DNA from: Pseudonocardia oceani
GTDB taxonomy: Bacteria; Actinomycetota; Actinomycetes; Mycobacteriales; Pseudonocardiaceae
DNA: 64,000 nucleotides
Direction: 5' to 3'
Assembly (NCBI RefSeq): GCF_019263585.2
Contig: NZ_JADQDF010000001.1
Span: 2,542,001-2,606,000 of the forward strand
Part shown: one piece after another, positions 37,013 to 46,367 of the stretch
Numbering within the stretch: the first letter of the stretch is position 1
Layout: the number at the start of each line of letters is the position of its first letter
Position numbers and translations under genes: made by a program
The notes under the pieces: model-generated
Told to the model about the DNA's origin: nothing
Databases searched by the model: none
Seen by the model: the letters and a program-made list of their open reading frames with translations, nothing else

Positions 37013-37756
37013 CTACGCGCGGAAGCTCAGCCGCTCGTCGGCGTCGGCGTCCTCGTCGTCGGCCTCCAGCGCGGGCGCGCCGAGCGCACCGCGGCCCGGA
37101 CGCACGAACTTGTAGCCGACGTTGCGGACGGTGCCGATCATCTGCTCGTGCTCGGTGCCGAGCTTGGCGCGCAGGCGCCGCACGTGGACGTCGACGGTGC
37201 GGGTGCCGCCGAAGAAGTCGTAGCCCCAGACCTCCTGCAGCAGCTGCGCGCGGGTGAACACCCGGCCCGCGTGCTGCGCGAGGTACTTGAGCAGCTCGAA
37301 CTCCTTGTAGGTGAGCTCCAGGAGCCGCCCGCGCAGGCGCGCGGCGTAGGTGGCCTCGTCGATCACCAGCTCGCCGAGCACCAGTGCACCGCTGCCGCCG
37401 CCGCTGTCGGCGCCGGGGCGGGCCTTGAGCAGGCGCAGCCGGGCGTCGACCTCGGCGGGACCGGCTCCGGGGAGCAGGATCTCGTCGACGACCCACTCGC
37501 CGGACACGGCCACCAGGCCGCCCTCGGTGAGGATCGCGACGACCGGCACGTCGGTGCCCGTGCTGCCCAGCAGGCGGCACAGGCTGCGCGCGGCGACCAG
37601 GTCGGTGCGGGCGTCGACGAGGACCGCGTCGTGCGGCCCGGCGTCGAGCAGCGCCGCCACCTCGGGCGCGGCGGTGCGCACGCCGTGCGGCAGGAGCGTG
37701 AGCGCCGGCAGGACCGAACCCGGGTCCGGATCGGCCGTCAGCAGCAGGAGCTCCAT
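37013..37756 (-). CDS. glnR: nitrogen regulator GlnR (OmpR-type response regulator)
   Basis: 247 residues. Receiver-like N-terminus ([40 protein letters not shown]) without the acidic triad of classical receivers, as in GlnR, which works without a partner kinase. C-terminal winged helix: [54 protein letters not shown]. GlnR controls ammonium assimilation in actinomycetes. The acidic tail ([11 protein letters not shown]) is a local addition. No partner kinase gene is adjacent. Confidence 0.9.
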   Translation of the reverse strand: MELLLLTADPDPGSVLPALTLLPHGVRTAAPEVAALLDAGPHDAVLVDARTDLVAARSLCRLLGSTGTDVPVVAILTEGGLVAVSGEWVVDEILLPGAGPAEVDARLRLLKARPGADSGGGSGALVLGELVIDEATYAARLRGRLLELTYKEFELLKYLAQHAGRVFTRAQLLQEVWGYDFFGGTRTVDVHVRRLRAKLGTEHEQMIGTVRNVGYKFVRPGRGALGAPALEADDEDADADERLSFRA

Positions 37757-37985
37757 CTGTTCCTCCTCATCGGGGCGTGCGCCCCCTCTGGAGAAACGGC
37801 GGGCGACGTTGACGCACCGTGTTCACATCCGCGTGATCGGGACGAGACCCGCGCGGATCGACGAAGAATAGCCCGCGACCGACCCGGTGCCCTAGTACCG
37901 CGGCACAGGTCACGACCCGGAGGTGGCCGGGGACCCGCACCGCTCTACGGTCTCCCGGGTGACCGCAGTCGTCGTCGGAGGTCGG

Positions 37986-38774
37986 ATGAAGCGCCTGATC
38001 GTCGGACTGGTGGTGCTCGTCGGGGTGCTCGTGGGGCTCGACTTCGGTGCCGCCGCGCTCGCCGAGTCGGCCGTCTCCCGGCAGATGCGCGAGCAGATCG
38101 GCCTGCCCGACGACCCCGATGTCCGCATCAACGGCTTCCCGTTCGTCACACAGGCCCTGGCCGGGCGCTACTCCAGCATCGACGTCACCGCCGACCGCCT
38201 GCAGGTCGGCGACCTGCAGGAGGTCGAGATCGTCGCGCAGCTCCGCGACGTCGACGCCCCGCTGTCGGAGGTGCTCGGGTCCGGCCCGAAGTCGCTGCGC
38301 GTCGCGGAGGCCGACGGCACCGTCCGGGTCGGCGCCGATGACATCGAGCGGCTGCTGGGCAGCGTCGACAAGCTGCGCATCGAGTCCCTCGACGCCGACG
38401 CGCTCGAGGCGGCCGTCGAGGACGGCGCGGACCCGTCGCTCGCCGACGTCGACCCCGACACCGTCGCCCGGCTCGTCGGCACCACCGCAGTGCTCGGCGA
38501 GGACACCGAGGTCTCCGCGATCGTCGCCCTCGACCTCACCGACGGGCTCGTGCGCATCGTCCCGCGCGACGTCCGCATCGGCGGTCCCGACGCCGCGCCG
38601 CTGCCGGAGTCGGCGCAGGCCTCCCTGGCCGACCGCTTCACCGTCGAGGTCGACCCGGGCTCCCTGCCGCTGCAGGTCACCCCGACCGAGCTCAAGGCCG
38701 TCGACGGCGTCCTGGAGATCAGCGGCAGCACGACCGACCTCCTGCTCGGGGCCGCGGCCACCACCACCGGGTGA
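37986..38774 (+). CDS. DUF2993 (LmeA-like) secreted protein
   Basis: 262 residues. N-terminal membrane anchor or signal (MKRLIVGLVVLVGVLVGLDF), then a DUF2993 domain with DVRINGFPFVTQALAGRYSS, a conserved start of the family. LmeA of mycobacteria acts in periplasmic lipomannan maturation; equivalence is only a family inference. The ATG has GGAGG upstream. Divergent from glnR. Confidence 0.8.
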   Translation: MKRLIVGLVVLVGVLVGLDFGAAALAESAVSRQMREQIGLPDDPDVRINGFPFVTQALAGRYSSIDVTADRLQVGDLQEVEIVAQLRDVDAPLSEVLGSGPKSLRVAEADGTVRVGADDIERLLGSVDKLRIESLDADALEAAVEDGADPSLADVDPDTVARLVGTTAVLGEDTEVSAIVALDLTDGLVRIVPRDVRIGGPDAAPLPESAQASLADRFTVEVDPGSLPLQVTPTELKAVDGVLEISGSTTDLLLGAAATTTG

Positions 38775-38825
38775 CGCCCGCGACCTCCGCGGACTAAAGC
38801 GGGACCGGTCGGCGTTGGCGCGCAC

Positions 38826-39281
38826 GTGGACCCCCTCGGCGTGACGGTGCTGGTCGCCGCCCTGGCGATCGCGACAGCCGTCGGCCTGGTGCTGCGCCGC
38901 CGCGACGGGCGCGTGCGCACGACGGGCGACCGCGGCGGGGCCACCGCGAGCGCTGACGCCGCCACCGGCGGCTGGGCCCTGGCCGGCACCGCGCCCTCCG
39001 ACGGCGACCGCGTCCTGCTGCTGCAGCTCTCCTCCCCGGTCTGCACGCCGTGCCGGCGCACCGCGGAGCTGATCGACGACCTGCGCGCCCGGCAGCCGGG
39101 CGTCGCGCACACCGAGGTGGACGTGGCCGAGCGGCCGGAGGTCGCGCGCGCCCTCGGGGTGCTGCGCACGCCCACCGTCGTCGCCTTCGACCGGTCCGGC
39201 GCGGAGTTCGTCCGGGTCTCCGGCCTGCCGCGCGCGGCCGAGCTCGAGGCCGCGCTCGCCCCGGTCCTGGACGCACGGTGA
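38826..39281 (+). CDS. thioredoxin-family protein (ThiX-like)
   Basis: 151 residues from GTG. Membrane anchor at the N-terminus (VTVLVAALAIATAVGLVLRR), then a thioredoxin fold with active site SPVCTPCRRTAELI and the cis-Pro loop GVLRTPTVVAF. CTPC differs from the usual CGPC and suggests a membrane-tethered disulfide-handling role. It precedes the sulfur operon, in the same order as thiX beside cysA2/sseC in M. tuberculosis. Confidence 0.85.
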   Translation: MDPLGVTVLVAALAIATAVGLVLRRRDGRVRTTGDRGGATASADAATGGWALAGTAPSDGDRVLLLQLSSPVCTPCRRTAELIDDLRARQPGVAHTEVDVAERPEVARALGVLRTPTVVAFDRSGAEFVRVSGLPRAAELEAALAPVLDAR

Positions 39282-39336
39282 CGCACCCGGCCGCCCGCAG
39301 TGCGGGATCACGCTCCCGCAGGTCGGGACACTGGGT

Positions 39337-39342
39337 TAGGCT
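39337..39342 (+). promoter_or_regulatory. -10 element of leaderless transcript
   Basis: TAGGCT lies six bases before the GTG of the leader peptide gene. That spacing would place the transcript start at the GTG itself. The -35 region is weak. Confidence 0.5.
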
Positions 39343-39348
39343 CGCACC

Positions 39349-39423
39349 GTGTTCTGGCCGTTGACCCGTCGCCGCGCAGTGGACCTGTGCCGCGTCGGCA
39401 GCTGCCTGTGTCACGCCTCCTGA
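39349..39423 (+). CDS. cysteine-containing leader peptide (leaderless sORF)
   Basis: 24 residues starting MFWPLTRRRAVDLCRVGSCL, with Cys at 14, 19 and 21. The RRxVDLCRV...C core matches the short leader peptides found before sulfur-metabolism genes in Streptomyces and the Cys-rich leaderless short frames shown in mycobacteria to act as cysteine attenuators. No ribosome site precedes the GTG, but a -10 element does, so it is probably translated without a leader. Its last codons form the 5' arm of the stem that can hide the next ribosome site. The peptide itself probably has no function beyond ribosome stalling. Confidence 0.8.
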   Translation: MFWPLTRRRAVDLCRVGSCLCHAS

Positions 39424-39456
39424 GCATCTGCGCCCCTCATCCGCTCGTCTCAGGAG
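39417..39456 (+). promoter_or_regulatory. attenuator stem covering the Shine-Dalgarno of the sulfur operon
   Basis: CTCCTGAG (39417-39424, the end of the leader frame including its stop) is fully complementary to CTCAGGAG (39449-39456), which contains the ribosome site of the DUF4395 gene. If a ribosome stalls at the Cys codons when cysteine is short, the stem cannot form and the operon is translated. This model follows the mycobacterial case. Confidence 0.7.
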
Positions 39457-39463
39457 CACCCCC

Positions 39464-39909
39464 ATGTCCGCATCGGACCCCCCGCTCGATCCGCGCGGCG
39501 TCCGCTTCGCCGCGGCGCTGTCCACCGTCGTGCTCGCGATCGTGCTGCTCACCGGCAGCGGGTGGCTGCTCGCCGCGCAGGCCGTGGTGTTCGCGCTCGC
39601 CGCGTTCGCCGGGCCGCGCTTCGCGCCGTACCCGCTGCTGTTCCGCACGCTCGTCGCGCCGCGGCTGAGCCCGCCCACCGAGCGCGAGGACGCCGCCCCC
39701 GTCCGGTTCTCGCAGCTCATCGGGTTCGTGTTCGCCCTGGTCGGCACGGTCGGCTACCTCACCGGGCTCTCCGTGCTCGGCGTCGTCGCCACGGCGATCG
39801 CACTCGTCGCCGCCTTCCTCAACGCGGCCTTCGGCTTCTGCCTGGGCTGCGAGATGTACGCCCTCCTCCACCGATTCCGCACGCACCGCAACCAGCAGGG
39901 AGCCACAGC

Positions 39910-39913
<4 letters not shown>
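39464..39913 (+). CDS. DUF4395 membrane protein
   Basis: 149 residues, four hydrophobic segments (ALSTVVLAIVLLTGSGWLLA, FVFALVGTVGYLTGLSVLG and others), starting MSASDPPLDPRGVRFAAALS, with the conserved FGFCLGCEMY near the end. DUF4395 proteins accompany rhodaneses and thioredoxins in actinobacteria; function unknown, perhaps sulfur or redox transport. The ribosome site CAGGAG is the one masked by the attenuator stem. The stop overlaps the next start (ATGA). Confidence 0.88.
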
Positions 39914-40754
<841 letters not shown>

Positions 40755-40755
<1 letters not shown>

Positions 40756-41054
40756 TGTGCGGCGCTCCTGACCAGTCCGTGTCGCTGCCTGCGGGCACCG
40801 ACCTCAGCAAGGAGACCGTCCTCGCCGGGCGCGTCGTCGCGGGCGGCGAGCCCGTCGGCGGCGCCTTCGTCCGGCTGCTCGACGGCACCGGCGAGTTCAC
40901 GGCCGAGGTCGTGGCCAGCGCGAGCGGCGACTTCCGCTTCTTCGCCGCCCCCGGCACCTGGACGCTGCGCGCGCTGAGCCGCAGCGGCAACGGGGAGGCC
41001 GTGCTGGAGGCCGACGCCCCCGGCCTGCACCAGACGCTGGTGGCGGTGGCCTGA
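40755..41054 (+). CDS. sseC: DUF1416 protein (SseC-like)
   Basis: 99 residues. Single beta-rich carboxypeptidase-regulatory-like domain: VLAGRVVAGGEPVGGAFVRL, GDFRFFAAPGTWTLRALS. DUF1416 proteins are almost always directly after a rhodanese gene in actinobacteria (sseC after cysA2 in M. tuberculosis); role in sulfur transfer is presumed. The N-terminal MCGA cysteine is noteworthy. The ATG overlaps the previous stop by one base. Confidence 0.88.
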
Positions 41055-41078
41055 CGGCCGTCGCTCCACCCATCCCAC

Positions 41079-41133
41079 TTGCAGGAAAGCCACGTTCACG
41101 CAACGAGGTTGCGTGAACGTGGCTTTCCTGCAA
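41079..41133. repeat. perfect 26-bp intergenic palindrome
   Basis: Arm 41079-41104 begins TTGCAGGAAAGCCACGTTCA and is exactly complementary to 41108-41133, with a 3-base loop (GAG). It lies 24 bases after the DUF1416 stop. The stem could end transcription, although no T-run follows. The outer arm is shared with the palindrome at 46368-46428, so it belongs to a dispersed family. Confidence 0.85.
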
Positions 41134-41167
41134 CATGGGGTCGGTGGTGCCACTAGGATGGCTCCCC

Positions 41168-41296
41168 GTGCACTGGTTCTTCACCGGCCTGCTGATCGCG
41201 GCCAGCGGCGGCACGGTGGCCTACACCGGCTACCTGCTCCGACGGCTGTTCACCACCGAGCCGACGCCCGGGTCCGTCGCGGAGCCCGCGTCGTGA
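41168..41296 (+). CDS. small membrane protein
   Basis: 42 residues from GTG: one hydrophobic segment (HWFFTGLLIAASGGTVAYTG) and a short polar tail. The stop overlaps the start of the FABP-like gene (GTGA), which supports translation. No family recognised. The C-terminal half is Pro/Thr-rich. Confidence 0.5.
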   Translation: MHWFFTGLLIAASGGTVAYTGYLLRRLFTTEPTPGSVAEPAS

Positions 41297-41919
41297 GCGG
41301 GCCAGACGGCGAGATCCCGGGCACCATCACCGGCCCGGCCAACGCCGCCCCCGACTCGCCGCGACGCAACCGGCCGCGCTTCGAGGACCTCCCGGTCCCC
41401 GACGACACGGCCAACCTGCGCGAGGGCCCCGACCTGCACCAGCAGTGCCTGGGCCTGCTGCCGCTGATCGGCGTGTGGCGCGGGGCGGGCGAGGTCGTCT
41501 ACCCGACGATCGACGGCCCCTTCGCCTACGGCCAGCAGCTCGTGTTCGCCCACGACGGGCGCCCGTTCCTGTCCTACGAGGCGCGCGCCTGGCTGCTCGA
41601 CGACGACGGCAAGGTCATCCGCCCCGCCGCCCGCGAGTCGGGCTTCTGGCGCCCGCAGGAGGGCGGGGAGCTCGAGGTGCTCCTCACCCACGCCACCGGG
41701 ATCGTCGAGGTCTTCTACGGCCGCGCGCTCGACCTGCGCTCGTGGGAGATCGAGACCGACGCGGTGGTGCGCACCCCGACCGCGCAGGACGTGCAGGCCT
41801 CCCACCGGCTCTACGGGCTGGTGGAGGGCGGCGACCTCGCCTACGTCGACGAGCGCGCGATGATGGGCCAGCCGATGCAGCCGCACCTCTCGGCGCGCCT
41901 GAGCCGCATCGCGGGCTGA
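41293..41919 (+). CDS. FABP-family / nitrobindin-like protein
   Basis: 208 residues from a GTG overlapping the small membrane gene. Beta-barrel family with PLIGVWRGAGEVVYPTIDG and QQLVFAHDGRPFLSYEARAW, then a C-terminal ASHRLYGLVEGGDLAYV. The family includes heme-binding nitrobindins (peroxynitrite isomerases) and Rv0813c-type fatty-acid-binding-like proteins; the syntenic counterpart favours the latter. An in-frame start 60 codons upstream lies in the palindrome and is rejected. Confidence 0.82.
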   Translation: MSGPDGEIPGTITGPANAAPDSPRRNRPRFEDLPVPDDTANLREGPDLHQQCLGLLPLIGVWRGAGEVVYPTIDGPFAYGQQLVFAHDGRPFLSYEARAWLLDDDGKVIRPAARESGFWRPQEGGELEVLLTHATGIVEVFYGRALDLRSWEIETDAVVRTPTAQDVQASHRLYGLVEGGDLAYVDERAMMGQPMQPHLSARLSRIAG

Positions 41920-41947
41920 CGGGCCCGGTCCGCGACGGCTCCGGGCC

Positions 41948-42802
41948 TCAGCCCACGCCGACGCGGTCGGGCAGCAGGTCGCGCAGCTCGGCGTCGGACA
42001 GCCCGGACAGGCGCGCGAGCTGGTCGTGACCCAGACCGGTCTCGGCGAGCCGGGCGAGCACCGACCGCAGCGCCTCGCGCTCGTGGCGGACGGAGTCGGT
42101 GAGCCGGGCGAGCTGGCGGCGGCAGGCGTCGAGCTCCACGGTGGCGCCGACCGCGCGCACCGGATCGTCCAGCAGGACCGCGAGCAGGCGGTCGCGGGCG
42201 TCGCCGCGGGCGCTGGGGGCGATGTCGGGCGTGACGGTCTCCGGGGGCCGGGCGGGCCCGTCGGCGCGGACCCCGTGGTCCGGGGTGACCGACGCGGCGG
42301 CATCGGGCGCTGGGCGCGCGGCGCCGTTCACCGCGGTGCCGTTGCGGGAAGCGGGCTCCGGTGTGGGCGTCGTGGTCCCGGTGGACGGCTCGGACGGCGC
42401 GGAGCCACCCGCACGGGCGTGCGCCTCGCGCGCGGCGAGCGCCTGCGCGACGGCCGCGGCGACCGTGCGGCCGGAGCCGACGCGCTCGGTGGGGTCGGAC
42501 CAGGCGCCGTCGTGCCCGGTGCCCCGGTCGGGGTCGGCCTCGTCGGCGGCCGGATCCGTGTCGACCTGTGCGGGGCCGCCCGCCGCAGTGTCGACCGCCG
42601 CAGTGCCGACCGCCGCAGTCCCGACCGCCGCAGTCCCGACCGCTTCGGGGTCGACAGCCCCGGTGTCGACGACCGTCGCGGCGAGGGCGCGGGCGCGCCG
42701 GCGCCGTCGTGCGACAAGGAGGACGGCCACGAGGGCGATGACGAGGAGCAGGGCCCCGGCACCGACCGGGACCAGCACCTCAGGCGTCAGAGCCAGCTGC
42801 AT
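41948..42802 (-). CDS. hypothetical membrane-anchored protein with tandem repeats
   Basis: 284 residues. One N-terminal membrane segment (VGAGALLLVIALVAVLLVAR) followed by Arg-rich residues, then a disordered Ala/Pro/Asp-rich middle with repeated GTAAV units, and a C-terminal helical region (ARLTDSVRHEREALRSVLAR, GLGHDQLARLSGLSDAELRD). Function unknown. It follows the DivIVA-like gene by 45 bases on the same strand, so a role in envelope growth with that protein is possible. Confidence 0.65.
   Translation of the reverse strand: MQLALTPEVLVPVGAGALLLVIALVAVLLVARRRRRARALAATVVDTGAVDPEAVGTAAVGTAAVGTAAVDTAAGGPAQVDTDPAADEADPDRGTGHDGAWSDPTERVGSGRTVAAAVAQALAAREAHARAGGSAPSEPSTGTTTPTPEPASRNGTAVNGAARPAPDAAASVTPDHGVRADGPARPPETVTPDIAPSARGDARDRLLAVLLDDPVRAVGATVELDACRRQLARLTDSVRHEREALRSVLARLAETGLGHDQLARLSGLSDAELRDLLPDRVGVG
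42581..42640. repeat. 15-bp tandem repeat within coding region
   Basis: Four units of CGCCGCAGT-N-YCGAC at 42581, 42596, 42611 and 42626 (the last two identical). They encode a five-residue Ala/Val/Thr repeat. Unit number may vary between strains. Confidence 0.8.
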
Positions 42803-42847
42803 GGTTGCGGACCGTACGCCGTCCGGCGTGACGATGTGCAACCAACC

Positions 42848-44623
42848 TCACGCGGAGCGTGACGACGAACTGGGCCGAGAGGTGCTCGTCCGGCTGTCGG
42901 ACCGCTCGGTGCGACCACTGCCGGGCGCCGGCGAGAGGACCGTCGGCTCGTCGGGGCGGACCGCGCCGGCCGCGGCCGGATCGGCACCTGCGGCCTGCTC
43001 CGGACGCCGGACGACCGACGTGCGCTCGCCCGCCGGCTGCGCATCCGCCGTGCTCGCACGGGGTGCCGGGCGGAACAGGTCCGCCGGTTCGGGGTCGGGC
43101 TCGCTGCGCGGGCGCATCGACGTGCCGCTGTCGCCCACGGCCGGATAGGCGCCGGTCGGCAGGCGGTGGGCGGCCTTGCCCGCCTCGCGCTCCGGCCGGG
43201 CGGCGGGTGCCTTTTCCGCGGTGGCGGCGGCGTCGGACGCCGGGGATGCGGCCGGAGAACCACCCGGACGAGGGTCACCCGACTGAGCACGGGCGGCCTG
43301 CGGCCGGCCGTTGGAGGACTGGTCGGAGCCCTGCGAGGGCTGGCCGTTCTGGCTGCTCGGCGCCTGCCCGTTCTGCGGGCGGCCGTTCTGCGCACCGGCA
43401 GCGGCGCCGGGACGGGCGGCCTCGGTCTGCTGCTGCTGCTGGGACGGCTGCGACCCGCGGGACACTGCGGCCCCGGCGGGGGTGCCCGCGCCGCGGTCGG
43501 CCGGACGCTCCGCGTCGGACCGCTCGCTGCGGGGCTCGGCGGAGCCGGACGTTCCGGACCCCGAGGGCGCCGACGACGGCGCGGAGCTGCCGGATGTGCG
43601 GGCGGAGCCGTCGCGCGGCTCACCCGCCGACGACCCGTTGGGGCCGGAGGCCGGGGTGGACGCGCTCGCGCCGGACGTGGGCGCGGGCGGCGCACCGGCG
43701 GTCGAGCCCGTGGCCCGCAGCGGCGACGGCGTGCCGCGACCCGGCGTCGGCGAGGGCCGGGACGGCTCGGCGGACCCACCGCCACCGCGACGGTCGGCGG
43801 GGGCCGCCGCGCCCGAGGGCAGCGCGGTGGTGGCCGAGCCGGAGCCCGGCAGCGCGGTGGTGGCCGAGCCGGAGCCCGGCAGCGCGGTGGTGGCCGGCCC
43901 GGAGCCCGGCGCGCTGCCGGTCGGGGACGCACCCTGCCCCGCCTTGTCCGGCGACGGACCCGCAGGGCGGGCGGATCCCGACGGCACCGGCGAGGCACCG
44001 GCGGCGGGGGTGGGCTGCGGACCGGGCGCGCGGCGCGCGGCGCCCTCGCCCGCACCGGGCGCGGGCCGGGGCGGCGCACCGGCGGGACGGGGGCCGGGCT
44101 CGGGACGGCCCTGCCGGACGTCGTCGCGGCGGGCGGTGACCGGGCGGTTCGCCGACTCGTGCGCGGGCATCTGCGCGGTCGGGGCGGCCAGCATGCCCTC
44201 GAGCTGCGAGCGCATCCGCGTGAGCTCGGCCAGCACGGCGTCGCGCTGGCGCATCAGGTCGGCCACCTGGGCGCGCACGCCCTCGGTCTCGGCGCGGGCG
44301 GCGCGGTGGGCGTTGCGCCGGATCTCCGCGGCCTCCTCCTCGGCGGCCGCGAGGATGCTCTCCATGCGGTCGGTGAAGGTGCCGATGGTGTCCGGGTCGC
44401 CCGCCGGGCCACCGGGCCGCGGGCGCGGGGTCGGTCGGGGGCGCATCGGCTGGCTGGACGAGACGACGGGCATCGGCTGGCTGCGCGCGACGTCGAGATC
44501 GGCGCGCATCCGGGCGAGCACCCGTTGCAGCCGGTCGACGTGCTCATCGACCTGGCGCCGGTCGTAGCCGCGCAGCACGACGTCGAAGCGTGGCGCGCCG
44601 GGCACCCCCGCGTCACTCGTCAT
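42848..44623 (-). CDS. DivIVA-domain protein with long disordered tail
   Basis: 591 residues. The N-terminus (PRFDVVLRGYDRRQVDEHVD, RLQRVLARM) is a DivIVA/Wag31-type membrane-curvature domain, followed by a coiled coil (MESILAAAEEEAAEIRRNAH) and some 400 residues of Pro/Ser/Gly/Ala-rich disordered sequence with a 10-residue repeat and a Gln run (SQPSQQQQQTEAARP). DivIVA proteins organise polar growth. This is not canonical Wag31 but a larger relative. The start ATG has GGGAGGG upstream; an in-frame start 31 codons earlier is rejected. Divergent from the Fur gene. Confidence 0.82.
   Translation of the reverse strand: MTSDAGVPGAPRFDVVLRGYDRRQVDEHVDRLQRVLARMRADLDVARSQPMPVVSSSQPMRPRPTPRPRPGGPAGDPDTIGTFTDRMESILAAAEEEAAEIRRNAHRAARAETEGVRAQVADLMRQRDAVLAELTRMRSQLEGMLAAPTAQMPAHESANRPVTARRDDVRQGRPEPGPRPAGAPPRPAPGAGEGAARRAPGPQPTPAAGASPVPSGSARPAGPSPDKAGQGASPTGSAPGSGPATTALPGSGSATTALPGSGSATTALPSGAAAPADRRGGGGSAEPSRPSPTPGRGTPSPLRATGSTAGAPPAPTSGASASTPASGPNGSSAGEPRDGSARTSGSSAPSSAPSGSGTSGSAEPRSERSDAERPADRGAGTPAGAAVSRGSQPSQQQQQTEAARPGAAAGAQNGRPQNGQAPSSQNGQPSQGSDQSSNGRPQAARAQSGDPRPGGSPAASPASDAAATAEKAPAARPEREAGKAAHRLPTGAYPAVGDSGTSMRPRSEPDPEPADLFRPAPRASTADAQPAGERTSVVRRPEQAAGADPAAAGAVRPDEPTVLSPAPGSGRTERSDSRTSTSRPSSSSRSA
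43821..43910. repeat. 30-bp tandem repeat within DivIVA-like gene
   Basis: Three contiguous 30-base units beginning AGCGCGGTGGTGGCCGAGCC at 43821, 43851 and 43881; the third has one base changed in this 20-base stretch. They encode GSGSATTALP three times. Confidence 0.85.
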
Positions 44624-44799
44624 CGCTAGCCCTCCCGTGCGTGCCGTCACCGTGCATTCCGACGAGGGTAGGGGGGTCGTTTCGCCCGATCCCGGCCGTT
44701 CACCCTTTCGCAGCATAGCGAGAGGGCCGTCGCCCGGCAGCCGCGGTTCCGGACGAAGCGCCCGACGGGCACCCGGCGCGGCGGCCTACCATCGGTCGG

Positions 44800-45276
44800 G
44801 TGGACACCTCGACCCGGCTCGACACCGCAGGTGAGCGGCGCGACGACGCCGACGGACCGGAGGACCTGAAGCGCACGCTGCACCAGCGCGGCTTCCGGAT
44901 GACCCCCCAGCGGCAGCTCGTGCTCGACGCCGTGCGCGACCTCGGTCACGCGACACCGGAGCGCATCTGTGCGCAGGTGCAGGCCGTCGCGCCCGCCGTC
45001 AACATCACGACGATCTACCGCACGCTGGACCTGCTGGAGAAACTCGGGCTGGTGCGGCACACGCACCTGGGTCACGGCGCCCCGAACTACTCCGAGGCCG
45101 AGCACCAGCACGTGCACCTCGTCTGCCACGAGTGCGGGGCCGTCACCGAGACTCCCACCGATCTGATGAACGAGCTGTCCTCCCGCCTGCGCGGGTCGGT
45201 CGGGTTCGAGCTCGACGTCACCCACGTCGCGCTGTCCGGCCGCTGCCGCGACTGCACCCAGGAGGCGGGCGCGTGA
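44800..45276 (+). CDS. Fur-family metal-dependent repressor
   Basis: 158 residues from GTG. Winged helix (RGFRMTPQRQLVLDAVRDLG, NITTIYRTLDLLEKLGLV), metal-sensing SEAEHQHVHLVCHECGAV and two CxxC pairs (CHEC, CRDC) for structural zinc. Fur, Zur and Nur members cannot be separated on this evidence. The stop overlaps the next start (GTGA), so repressor and YgfZ are coupled, which hints at iron-sulfur homeostasis. Confidence 0.88.
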   Translation: MDTSTRLDTAGERRDDADGPEDLKRTLHQRGFRMTPQRQLVLDAVRDLGHATPERICAQVQAVAPAVNITTIYRTLDLLEKLGLVRHTHLGHGAPNYSEAEHQHVHLVCHECGAVTETPTDLMNELSSRLRGSVGFELDVTHVALSGRCRDCTQEAGA

Positions 45277-46355
45277 CCGACACCCAGCTGACGCCCGACG
45301 CCCCCGACCGCGACTCCCCCGTGCCTCCGCACCGCGGCGACCCGCTCGCCGAGCAGCGCCGGATGGCCCGCGGCGCCGCGGTGGTCGACCGCAGCCACCG
45401 CGGGGTCATCGCCGTGACGGGCGAGGACCGCCTGAGCTGGCTGCACCTGCTGCTCACCCAGCACGTCAGCGAGCTGCCCGCGGACACCGGCACCGAGACG
45501 CTGATCCTCGACCTCAACGGCCGCGTCCTGCACCACATGGTCGTCGCGCACACCGCCGACACGGTCTACCTCGACACCGAGCCCGGCGACGTCCCGCCGC
45601 TGCTGGACTACCTGACCAAGATGGTGTTCTGGTCCAAGGTCGAGCCGCGCGACGCCACCGCGGAGCTCGCGGTGCTCAGCGTGGTCGGACCCGACACCGC
45701 CGACGTCCTCACGACGGCGGGCGTCCCGGTCCCCGATCGGCCGCACGGCGCGCTCGCCCTGCCCGGCGGCGGCGTGGTGCGGCGGATGCCGTGGCCCGGC
45801 GTCGACGCGGCCGATCTGCTGGTCCCCCGCGCCGAGCAGGACGTGTGGTGGCAGCGGCTCACCGGCGCGGGAGCGCGTGAGGCCGGGACGATGGCCTTCG
45901 AGGCGCTGCGCGTGGAGTCCGGGCGGCCGCGGCTGGGCCTGGACACCGACGAGCGCACGATCCCGCACGAGGTCGGCTGGATCGGCGACGCGGTCCACCT
46001 GACGAAGGGCTGCTACCGCGGCCAGGAGACGGTCGCGCGCGTCGCCAACCTCGGGCGTCCGCCCCGCCGCCTGGTCCTGCTGCACCTCGACGCGGGCGAC
46101 GAGCACCTGCCCGTGCCCGGCGAGCCCGTCACCCTCGGGGGCCGCACGGTCGGCCGCGTGGGCACGGTCGTGCAGCACCACGAGCTCGGTTCGGTGGCGC
46201 TCGCGCTGGTCAAGCGCTCGGTGCCGCTCGACGCCGACCTCGTCGCCGGGATCGACGAGCGCGCCTCTCCGGCCCGGGTCGACCCCGACTCGGTGCCGGC
46301 CGAGGACGCCGCGCCGCCGCCCGGACGCGCGGCCCAGGGCGGCCTGCGGGGCTGA
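45273..46355 (+). CDS. ygfZ: folate-binding protein YgfZ (iron-sulfur cluster repair)
   Basis: 360 residues from a GTG overlapping the Fur stop. GcvT-like fold with VTGEDRLSWLHLLLTQHVSE and the diagnostic YgfZ motif HLTKGCYRGQETVARVANLG, with the conserved Cys in KGCYRGQE. It helps maintain some iron-sulfur enzymes using a folate cofactor. The C-terminal tail is Pro/Ala-rich. The gene ends just before the second palindrome. Confidence 0.92.
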   Translation: MTDTQLTPDAPDRDSPVPPHRGDPLAEQRRMARGAAVVDRSHRGVIAVTGEDRLSWLHLLLTQHVSELPADTGTETLILDLNGRVLHHMVVAHTADTVYLDTEPGDVPPLLDYLTKMVFWSKVEPRDATAELAVLSVVGPDTADVLTTAGVPVPDRPHGALALPGGGVVRRMPWPGVDAADLLVPRAEQDVWWQRLTGAGAREAGTMAFEALRVESGRPRLGLDTDERTIPHEVGWIGDAVHLTKGCYRGQETVARVANLGRPPRRLVLLHLDAGDEHLPVPGEPVTLGGRTVGRVGTVVQHHELGSVALALVKRSVPLDADLVAGIDERASPARVDPDSVPAEDAAPPPGRAAQGGLRG

Positions 46356-46367
46356 CCCCCGCCCCTC

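Noticed and set aside
41079..41133. Reading the palindrome as a classical intrinsic terminator
   Set aside because: The stem is very strong, but no T-run follows and the related copy at 46368 has the same outer arms, so it is reported as a repeat instead.
41113..41292. Upstream start for the FABP-like gene within the palindrome
   Set aside because: The added 60 residues are encoded by the inverted repeat and by another small gene in a different frame. The GTGA overlap marks the better start.
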